45,307 bases of DNA from CAZCGA01 sp964498075 (GTDB lineage Bacteria > Desulfobacterota > Binatia > HRBIN30). The stretch lies in NCBI GenBank assembly GCA_964498075.1, contig CAZCGA010000041.1, forward strand, positions 1 through 45,307, given 5' to 3'. Below are positions 39,468-45,307 of this stretch, in pieces. Each line of letters opens with the position of its first letter. The first letter of the stretch is position 1. The translations under genes and the position numbers were made by a program. The notes under the pieces are model-generated. The model saw only the letters and a list, made by a program, of their open reading frames with translations. It was not told the origin of the DNA and ran no database searches.

Positions 39468-41639
39468 ATGGCGAAGCCAGTACGCGCCGGCGGTGGCCTG
39501 GCCGCGGTACGCTACACTCTGAAGAAGGCTCGCGATGTAGGCGGCGTGGTGCGGCTGACGCGCCGCTTGCAAAGCCACAACACGTGCAAGACCTGCGCGG
39601 TGGGCATGGGCGGCATGCGCAACGAGCGCGGCAGCTTCCCGGAGGTCTGCAAGAAGTCGGTGCAGGCGCAGGCGGCGGACATGCAGCCGCCGATCAGCCA
39701 GGCCTTCTTCGCCGCGCACCCGGTCGCGGAGCTCGAACGCTGGAGTGCGCGCCAGCTGGAGGCGGCGGGACGCGTCGGCTTTCCACTGCTCTGGCGCGGC
39801 GACGACACCCATTTCCGGCGCATCGGCTGGAACGACGCGTACGCCCACGCCGCGGCGGCACTGCGCGCCGCGCCTCCCGAGCGCGTCTTCTTCTACTCTT
39901 CCGGCCGCAGCAGCAACGAGGCCGCGTTCCTGCTGCAGTGCTTCGCGCGCGTGTTCGGCACGAACAACGTCAACAACTGCTCGTACTACTGCCACCAAGC
40001 CTCGGGCGTCGCGTTGCAGCGCGCCATCGGTACGGGCACGGCGACGGTGGCGCTGGAAGACCTCGAGCACGCCGACCTCGCGGTCGTCATCGGCGCCAAC
40101 CCGGCGTCGAACCATCCGCGCTTGATCACACAGCTCATCAATCTCCGACGCCACGGCGGCAAGGTGATCATCATCAACCCGCTCAAGGAAGTCGGTCTGC
40201 TGAAGTTCCGCGTGCCGTCCGACTGGCGCAGCCTGCTGCTCGGCTCGGAGGTGTGCGATCTCTACCTCCAGCCGCACATCGGCGCCGACATCCCCTTGCT
40301 GAAGTTGCTGCTCAAGGGGATCGTCGAGGGCACCCACGTCGATGGCGCCTACGTCGGCTCCCACGTCGACGGCTGGGACGAGGTGGAAGCCGACGCGCGG
40401 TCGGCGTCCCGTGAGATGTTGCTGGCGGCATGCGGCGTGGCCGCCGCGGAGGTCGACGCGGCGACGCGATTGCTCGCCACGTCGCAGCGCACCATCTTCG
40501 CGTGGGCCATGGGCATCACGCAGCACGCGCACGGCGTCGACAACGTGCACGCGATCGTGAACCTCGCGCTGAGTCGCGGCATGGTGGGCAAGTCTGGGGC
40601 GGGGCTGCTGCCGATTCGCGGCCACAGCAACGTGCAGGGTGTCGGCTCCGTCGGCGTCACCCCGGCGTTGAAGGCCGAGTTCGCGCAGCGCTTACAGCAG
40701 CTCTACGGCATCGCGCTGCCGCGCACGCCCGGGCTGCACACGCTGGCGTCGGTGGAGGCGGCGGACCGTGGCGCGATCGACTGCGCCGTGCTGCTCGGCG
40801 GCAATCTGTTCGCCGCGACGCCCGACCGTGCCTGGGCCGGGCACGCCCTGCAGAAGATCGGTACGACCGTGTACGTCGCCACCAAGCTCAACGAGGGGCA
40901 CGTGCACGGCCGCGGGCAGACGTGCCTCATCCTGCCGGCGCTGGCGCGCGACGAAGAGCGTGAGTGCACCACACAAGAGAGCATGTTCAACTTCGTGCGG
41001 TTCTCCGAGGGTGGCGCACCGGCGGCCTCGGAGGAAATGCGGCCCGAGGTCGAGATCATCGCCACGCTCGCGGGCATGGTGTTGCCGCCCGGCCCGGTCG
41101 ACTTCAGTGCGCTGCGCAACCACACGGCCATCCGCGCCGCAATCGCGGCGGTCGTTCCGGGTTACGAGGCCGTCCGCCGTATCGACCAGACGAAGACGGA
41201 GTTCCAGATCGCCGGCCGTATGCTGCACGAGCCGGTTTTCAACACCACGTCGGGCAAGGCACGCGCGGCAGTGACACCGCTCCCGGACTTCCCGCTCGCC
41301 GCGGGCGAGTTTCGGCTCATGACGCTGCGTTCCGAGGGGCAGTTCAACACCGTCGTCTACGAAGACGACGACATCTACCGCGGCAACGAGCGGCGCGACG
41401 TGGTCATGATGAACGAAACGGACGCGCGCGCCCTCGGCCTGAGCCGCGACCAGCGCGTCGTGGTGGAGAACGCCACCGGACGAATGGACGCGCTGGTGCG
41501 CTTCGCGCCGCTGCCGCGCGGCAATCTGGCGATGTACTACCCGGAAGCCAACGTGCTGATCCCGCGCCGCGTCGACCCGGCGTCCGGCACGCCGGCGTTC
41601 AAGTCGGTGGCGGCAAGAATCGTCCCGACTGCGGATTGA
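39468..41639 (+). CDS. YdeP/FdhF-family molybdopterin-dependent oxidoreductase
   Basis: 723 residues from ATG at 39468, a little under the length of E. coli YdeP. The N-terminal region carries Cys40, Cys43 and Cys61 (TCKTCAVGMGG, then FPEVCKKSVQAQAADMQPPI), a three-Cys set at the place where formate dehydrogenases bind a 4Fe-4S cluster. The molybdopterin core follows: VFFYSSGRSSNEAAFL, NNCSYYCHQASGVAL, DLAVVIGANPASNHPR, GLLPIRGHSNVQGVGSVG and the C-terminal MNETDARALGLSRDQRVVVE dinucleotide-binding domain. The Sec/Cys ligand region reads YCHQAS. Substrate unknown; it acts in the cytoplasm since no Tat signal is seen. A rhodanese and an M19 peptidase follow at 18-base spacings. Unlike many relatives it has no fdhD nearby. 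Confidence 0.88.
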   Translation: MAKPVRAGGGLAAVRYTLKKARDVGGVVRLTRRLQSHNTCKTCAVGMGGMRNERGSFPEVCKKSVQAQAADMQPPISQAFFAAHPVAELERWSARQLEAAGRVGFPLLWRGDDTHFRRIGWNDAYAHAAAALRAAPPERVFFYSSGRSSNEAAFLLQCFARVFGTNNVNNCSYYCHQASGVALQRAIGTGTATVALEDLEHADLAVVIGANPASNHPRLITQLINLRRHGGKVIIINPLKEVGLLKFRVPSDWRSLLLGSEVCDLYLQPHIGADIPLLKLLLKGIVEGTHVDGAYVGSHVDGWDEVEADARSASREMLLAACGVAAAEVDAATRLLATSQRTIFAWAMGITQHAHGVDNVHAIVNLALSRGMVGKSGAGLLPIRGHSNVQGVGSVGVTPALKAEFAQRLQQLYGIALPRTPGLHTLASVEAADRGAIDCAVLLGGNLFAATPDRAWAGHALQKIGTTVYVATKLNEGHVHGRGQTCLILPALARDEERECTTQESMFNFVRFSEGGAPAASEEMRPEVEIIATLAGMVLPPGPVDFSALRNHTAIRAAIAAVVPGYEAVRRIDQTKTEFQIAGRMLHEPVFNTTSGKARAAVTPLPDFPLAAGEFRLMTLRSEGQFNTVVYEDDDIYRGNERRDVVMMNETDARALGLSRDQRVVVENATGRMDALVRFAPLPRGNLAMYYPEANVLIPRRVDPASGTPAFKSVAARIVPTAD

Positions 41640-41657
41640 ACGACGCAAGGCGAATCG

Positions 41658-41981
41658 ATGATCGCAAAGCTTCTCTCACCTGCCGAGGTGAAGCGCCTCC
41701 TCGATGCTGGACATCCACTCGTACTGCTCGACGTGCGGGAGCCTGAAGAGGTGGCGCTCGTTCGTATCGGGGGGGCCGTCCACATCCCGATGGCCGAGGT
41801 TCCCGGGCGACTGCACGAGCTGGACCCGGATGCCGACATTGTCGTGTACTGCCACCATGGCATCCGCAGCGCCAGCGTCGCGGCGTTTCTCGCGCAACGC
41901 GACTTCTCGAATGTGGCGAACCTCACCGGCGGTATCGATGCGTGGTCGTTGACCATCGACCCGTCTCTGCCGCGGTACTGA
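41658..41981 (+). CDS. Single-domain rhodanese (sulfurtransferase)
   Basis: 107 residues, the size of a stand-alone rhodanese such as GlpE. The active-site loop is YCHHGIRS with the sulfur-carrying Cys65; other landmarks are LLDVREPEEVALVRIGGAVH and NLTGGIDAWS. The CxHGxRS form is common in cytoplasmic members. It sits 18 bases after the molybdopterin oxidoreductase and 18 before the dipeptidase. A rhodanese next to a molybdoenzyme may serve sulfuration of the cofactor or of the Fe-S cluster; that link is inference from position. Confidence 0.9.
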   Translation: MIAKLLSPAEVKRLLDAGHPLVLLDVREPEEVALVRIGGAVHIPMAEVPGRLHELDPDADIVVYCHHGIRSASVAAFLAQRDFSNVANLTGGIDAWSLTIDPSLPRY

Positions 41982-41999
41982 GTCTTGCCGGACGGTCGG

Positions 42000-43139
42000 A
42001 TGTGGTCGCGACGCGAATTCCTGGCGACGGGTGCTGCATCGCTGGCCACGGCGGCTCTCGGCATCGGTTGCCGGCCGCAGCCAGCTGCAGCGATTTCCGA
42101 AGAAGCCCGGGCGTTGCACCACGCTTCGCTGGTGGTCGATCTGCACGTCGACTCGTTCCTGTGGGTGCGCTTGTTCGGCTACGACATGGGTCGCCGGCAT
42201 CGCAACCGGCTGCCGCTCGATCCGTTTGCGTGGCACGCCGATCTGCCGCGGCTGCAGGAAGGCGGGGTGGGCGCGGTGGGCTTCGGCATCGTCGTGAATC
42301 CGCGGGTCGTGAGCCCGGAGCTGATGCTGCCGCTCAAGCTGTTGTCGTGGTACGAAGGCGACCGCGGCATCGACGCGGTGCTGCACACGCTGGCGTTGAT
42401 GGACGCGACGGCGCGCCGCTATCCCAATCGGCTGGCCTTCGTGCGCAGCGGCACGGAGCTACGCGCCGCGCGCGCTGCCGGAAAGATCGCCGGCATTGCC
42501 TGTCTCGAAGGTTCACACGGGATCGAGGGTTCGCTCGACCATGTGCGGACGGCCCACGACCGCGGCCTGCGTTCGATCGGCCTGGTGCACTTCCAGGCGA
42601 CCGAGGCGGGGTATCCCATGACCGTCGCCGAGTTCGACGGTCGCGGGTTGACCGACTTCGGGCGGGCCCTGATCGCCGAGCTGGAGCGCCTGCGGATGAT
42701 CGTCGATCTGGCACACTTGAACGACGCGGGCTTCGCCGACGCGCTGCAGACCATGCAGCGGCCCTTCATGGTGAGTCACGCCGGCTGCCGCGCGGTGTTT
42801 CCACACCGCCGCAATCTCACCGACGCGCAGATCCGTGCCGTTGCCGACCGCGGTGGGGTGATCGGCATGATCTTCGAGCGCTCCTTCCTCGGCGGCATGT
42901 CGGCGAACCTCGCGCGTGTGCTCGACCATTTCGACCACGCCATCACGGTCGGCGGTGAGGACGTCGTGGCGATCGGCAGCGACTACGACGGGTTCATCAT
43001 CCCGGCGCGCGGCCTGGAAGACGTAACGACGATGCCGCAGCTCACCGCCGGGTTGCTGACCCGCGGGCACCGTCCCGAGACGGTGCGCAAGGTGCTGGGC
43101 GAAAACGCGCTGCGGGTGTTGACCGAGGTCTGCGGCTAA
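42000..43139 (+). CDS. Membrane dipeptidase, peptidase family M19, Tat-exported lipoprotein-like
   Basis: 379 residues from ATG at 42000, chosen over an in-frame TTG at 41985 because the Tat signal starts here: SRREFLATGAASLATAALGIGC, split by its twin Arg and ending at a Cys that could be lipidated. The M19 zinc ligands are present: His49/Asp51 in VVDLHVDSFL, the bridging Glu in ACLEGSHGIEG, His in MVSHAGCRAVFPHRRN and Asp in AIGSDYDGFIIP. The family hydrolyses dipeptides, some D-containing, and the related enzymes can cleave beta-lactam-like bonds. Export suggests peptide scavenging or cell-wall recycling outside the inner membrane. Likely co-transcribed with the rhodanese and oxidoreductase genes. 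Confidence 0.92.
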   Translation: MWSRREFLATGAASLATAALGIGCRPQPAAAISEEARALHHASLVVDLHVDSFLWVRLFGYDMGRRHRNRLPLDPFAWHADLPRLQEGGVGAVGFGIVVNPRVVSPELMLPLKLLSWYEGDRGIDAVLHTLALMDATARRYPNRLAFVRSGTELRAARAAGKIAGIACLEGSHGIEGSLDHVRTAHDRGLRSIGLVHFQATEAGYPMTVAEFDGRGLTDFGRALIAELERLRMIVDLAHLNDAGFADALQTMQRPFMVSHAGCRAVFPHRRNLTDAQIRAVADRGGVIGMIFERSFLGGMSANLARVLDHFDHAITVGGEDVVAIGSDYDGFIIPARGLEDVTTMPQLTAGLLTRGHRPETVRKVLGENALRVLTEVCG

Positions 43140-43177
43140 CCGGTGACGCCGCGTGCAGTGAGGCGAGGGGGAAGTAG

Positions 43178-43250
43178 AGGCGGCGAGCGGATTCGAACCG
43201 CTGCATCGAGGTTTTGCAGACCTCTCCCTTAACCACTTGGGTACGCCGCC
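43178..43250 (-). tRNA. tRNA-Cys (anticodon GCA)
   Basis: On the minus strand the acceptor stem GGCGGCG pairs with CGCCGCC. The anticodon stem GAGGT/ACCTC encloses loop CTGCAAA, giving anticodon GCA. The T arm has GCGG-TTCGAAT-CCGC and the discriminator is T, the normal identity base for Cys. The 3' CCA is not encoded. D arm reads CCCAAGTGGTTAAGGG, as in typical bacterial tRNA-Cys. Confidence 0.96.
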
Positions 43251-43367
43251 GCGCAGACTTCAGTAACACAACGCCGGGCGCGTGCAAGTCGGCCGCCCGC
43301 CGCACGGAGGAGGGCTGCAGGTTCGCATTGACTCCCTCCCACCTGCCAAGTATGAACACGGAAATCG

Positions 43368-44138
43368 ATGAATACGACGAGTCATTGGCCGCGCCTGCCG
43401 CTGATCGCAGTGGTCGTGCTTGCGTGGGGTGTCGTCGGTTGTAGTCAGGATGAGACCCGCTCGGCACAGCTGGCTGCGAAAGCCGCGACGCCGTCGCCGC
43501 AACCGTCGCCGTTTGCGCAGCGCTCGCGCCTCCTGATCGAAAGCTTGGCGGCGCGGAGCACCCCGGTACCGGGTTCGGCGGACATGTCCGCAGAAGACGA
43601 CGAGGATGGCGGCCCGATCTCGCTGAGCGCCGACGCCGATCCGAATGTCGGCGGTGCGCCGCTGACGGTGACCTTTACCGCGGAAGTGAACGGCCCGCCC
43701 AACCTCCACTACCGCTGGGATTTTGGTGACAACACGCCTCCCGCGCGCCAGTTGAGCGTGCAGCACACCTACCAGCAGCCCGGCGACTACACCGCCATCT
43801 TCACGGCGATCGGCTTCGGCAGCGTGGAGGAAACGCAGGAACTGAACATCCAGGTGACGGACGAGGCCTTCGATCTCGACATCAATGCCGATCCGGATAT
43901 CGGCACTGCACCATTGGCGGTGGAGTTCTCCGCGGTGCTCGACGAGGATCTTCCCGGCCCGTTCTACTTCCAGTGGACCTTCGGTGACGGCGGACGTGAC
44001 GTCAGCAATCCGACGACGCACACCTACCGGCTTGCCGGTGAGTACACCGCAACCGTGACGGTGACGAATCCCGAAGGGCAGATGGCCAAGCGTGAGGTGC
44101 CGATCCAGGTCGACCCACGCGATGAGGACTCCGACTGA
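43368..44138 (+). CDS. PKD-domain lipoprotein (two PKD domains)
   Basis: 256 residues from ATG at 43368. The signal peptide ends in a lipobox, VLAWGVVGCSQ. A Pro/Ser-rich and then acidic linker (SAEDDEDGG) leads to two PKD domains at about 85-165 and 165-250: GGAPLTVTFTAEV...YRWDFGDN...VQHTYQQPGDYTAIF, and GTAPLAVEFSAVL...FQWTFGDGG...THTYRLAGEYTATVTVTN. These Ig-like domains bind proteins or carbohydrates at cell surfaces; the lipid tail would anchor it. The next gene, 44 bases on, is a smaller lipoprotein with one PKD domain, so the pair looks like an operon from a duplication. Confidence 0.87.
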   Translation: MNTTSHWPRLPLIAVVVLAWGVVGCSQDETRSAQLAAKAATPSPQPSPFAQRSRLLIESLAARSTPVPGSADMSAEDDEDGGPISLSADADPNVGGAPLTVTFTAEVNGPPNLHYRWDFGDNTPPARQLSVQHTYQQPGDYTAIFTAIGFGSVEETQELNIQVTDEAFDLDINADPDIGTAPLAVEFSAVLDEDLPGPFYFQWTFGDGGRDVSNPTTHTYRLAGEYTATVTVTNPEGQMAKREVPIQVDPRDEDSD

Positions 44139-44182
44139 TCGCACCGTCGCGGTTTGACGCAACCTTTCAGGGAGAGCCACAC

Positions 44183-44623
44183 GTGTCGAAAGTACTCGCT
44201 CGATCCGCCTTGGGATGTCTGGTTGCCGCCGTGCTGCTGGCCAGCGGCTGCAGCAGCTGTCAGCAAACGCCGGAGTTGCCGGCCTCGGTCCCTCAAGAGG
44301 GCCGTCTGCCAAAGGCGCCGGAGCCGCCGGAGACCCCGGACCTGGCGCAAATCCCGCCGCCATCGTGCGCCGTCGTGGCCTCCGCGTCGGTCGAGGAAGG
44401 CGTGGCGCCGCTGGAGGTGCAGTTCTCGGCCGAAGGCATGTGTACCGATGTCGACGGCGAGTACACGTGGGAGTTCGGTGACGGCTCCGAGCCGGTTCAC
44501 GACATCAATGCGATCCACGTGTACAAGACGCCCGGCACTTACGCCGCGCGCGTCAGCCTCGCGGATCCCGAGCACGACGCGAAGGATACCGACGAAGTGC
44601 CGATCACGGTCACAGCACCGTGA
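44183..44623 (+). CDS. PKD-domain lipoprotein (one PKD domain)
   Basis: 146 residues from GTG at 44183, with AGGGAGAG about 6 bases upstream. The lipobox is VLLASGCSSCQQ, with a second Cys close by. A Pro/Glu-rich linker (KAPEPPETPDLAQIPPP) comes before a single PKD domain (EEGVAPLEVQFSAEG, TWEFGDGSEP, AIHVYKTPGTYAARVSL). Same order of parts as in the gene before it. It ends 3 bases from the stop of the convergent minus-strand gene. Partner or ligand is unknown. Confidence 0.86.
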   Translation: MSKVLARSALGCLVAAVLLASGCSSCQQTPELPASVPQEGRLPKAPEPPETPDLAQIPPPSCAVVASASVEEGVAPLEVQFSAEGMCTDVDGEYTWEFGDGSEPVHDINAIHVYKTPGTYAARVSLADPEHDAKDTDEVPITVTAP

Positions 44624-44626
44624 CGC

Positions 44627-45097
44627 TCAGGCGACCTTGCGCAGGCGCGCCGGGGTTTCAGCCACCGCGGTCCCGATGAGCCGCCAGCGATTCACATACG
44701 GCGCATACTGGCCCGCGTAGCGCCGCTTCGATGCGTGCAACGAAAAGGTCTTTCCGGAGACGCACTCCCAGGGAATGACGAAGGCCTCTTCACGGATCGG
44801 ATGCCGCGGCTCCATCGCCAGACACACAAACACGTCCGCATACTGCTTGCCGAACTTGCCGTGGTGGTGGAAGTTGAAGTGCCATGACCGGTAGCGATAG
44901 GTGTAGCGGCGATCGCGGACGGTGACATGGTGCCGGCGCATCCGGGGAAAGGCGACGCGCAGCGCTACACGCACCCGTTCGTTGACTTCAAAGTCGTACC
45001 CTTTCGCAGTAGACACCGCACGGACTCTGAACCCCATGCGGCGCAGGCGCTCAGCCACACGCCGTTTCGGGACCGAATGCTTTTGGACTCTATCCAT
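44627..45097 (-). CDS. PD-(D/E)XK nuclease-like protein with altered catalytic motif
   Basis: 156 residues from ATG at 45097; the open frame extends upstream but without similarity. The order of elements resembles small PD-(D/E)XK proteins: helix VAERLRRMGFRVRAVS, strand with Asp (KGYDFEVNE), strand at the usual (D/E)xK position (VRVALRVAFPR), an aromatic strand (SWHFNFHHHGKFGKQYADV) with VFVCLAME, FVIPWECVSGKTFSLHAS and a final RWRLIGTA. At the catalytic position the expected E-x-K is replaced by A-L-R, so cleavage activity is doubtful. It is very basic (Arg/Lys/His), which fits nucleic-acid binding. Fold assignment is by pattern alone. Confidence 0.6.
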   Translation of the reverse strand: MDRVQKHSVPKRRVAERLRRMGFRVRAVSTAKGYDFEVNERVRVALRVAFPRMRRHHVTVRDRRYTYRYRSWHFNFHHHGKFGKQYADVFVCLAMEPRHPIREEAFVIPWECVSGKTFSLHASKRRYAGQYAPYVNRWRLIGTAVAETPARLRKVA

Positions 45098-45212
45098 GAC
45101 CGTTTTGACGTTTTGAGCCGCGACAATATTCGACGCCGGGCTCGATACCCGGCTTGGCGCTCGCCGCGTAAAAGCTCGGCGGCAACGGTCGGTGCCGGAA
45201 CATCGGTTGTTT

Positions 45213-45241
45213 TTGACTCCGCCGAGTGAGTTGGCTAGAGT
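45213..45241 (+). promoter_or_regulatory. Sigma-70-type promoter of tRNA-Gly
   Basis: TTGACT (45213-45218, five of six to the -35 consensus) is followed after exactly 17 bases by TAGAGT (45236-45241, four of six to the -10 consensus). Transcription would start near 45248, a few bases before the tRNA at 45254. Confidence 0.65.
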
Positions 45242-45253
45242 GCCGTCGCACAT

Positions 45254-45307
45254 GCGGGTGTAGCTCAGTTGGCTAGAGCGTATGCTTGCCAAGCATAAGG
45301 TCGCCGG
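45254..45307 (+). tRNA. tRNA-Gly (anticodon GCC), 3' truncated by window edge
   Basis: The 5' acceptor strand GCGGGTG, D arm GCTC-AGTTGGCTA-GAGC and anticodon stem TATGC/GCATA with loop TTGCCAA are complete, giving anticodon GCC. The sequence ends in the T arm (GCCGG), so the 3' acceptor strand is outside the window. Confidence 0.93.

Overview
The window is a 45.3-kb piece of a GC-rich bacterial draft genome; a run of 10 Ns at 8634-8643 marks a scaffold join. No 16S rRNA is present, so taxonomy is inference. Four secreted proteins with Thr/Pro (PTPT) linkers, Cys-rich CDDGN-type repeats, dockerin-like EF-hand pairs and a MYXO-CTERM-like tail point to the former Deltaproteobacteria, for example Myxococcota or Candidatus Binatota. 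These families are scattered enough that this stays a suggestion.

Layout. 1-2.4 kb: 3' end of acetyl-CoA synthetase, translationally coupled to cysS, a possible 23-residue peptide and tRNA-Arg(UCG). 2.4-5.2 kb (minus): a small Pro-rich secreted protein and a large secreted sialate-O-acetylesterase-like protein. 5.7-8.4 kb: a stand-alone acetolactate synthase large subunit and two small proteins. 8.5-13 kb is a patchwork: a broken class III cyclase fragment at the scaffold gap, a FitAB/VapBC toxin-antitoxin pair, a flavin amine oxidase, a deletion derivative of a zinc-ribbon/cyclase/TPR protein, a cytidylate-kinase-like protein, two hairpin repeats built from short words, and an eroded hsdM. 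13-20.3 kb: an orphan PAS sensor kinase, a YhhN protein, a large polytopic membrane protein and a PLP-dependent decarboxylase. 20.3-27.3 kb: a Vgb-like propeller protein with dockerin/cohesin-like modules, two MaoC/hotdog proteins coupled to an AzgA-type purine permease, a parvulin/HupE pair and a small GLG1-type Cys-rich secreted protein.

27.5-39.5 kb is the most distinctive part. Two paralogous giant plus-strand genes encode secreted proteins with different heads, 580-690 residues of Thr/Pro-rich sequence and a seven-repeat FG-GAP/VCBS propeller. One ends in a dockerin-like EF-hand pair, the other in a MYXO-CTERM-like sorting signal. Between them lies a tight minus-strand operon: a YfaP-like lipoprotein, a TPR/beta-barrel outer-membrane protein and a FecR-domain protein. 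I propose, as inference, that this is one cell-surface display or adhesion locus.

39.5-45.3 kb: a YdeP/FdhF-type molybdopterin oxidoreductase, a single-domain rhodanese and a Tat-exported M19 dipeptidase in a likely operon, then tRNA-Cys(GCA), two PKD-domain lipoproteins, a PD-(D/E)XK-like protein with an altered active-site motif, and a truncated tRNA-Gly(GCC) behind a recognisable sigma-70 promoter.
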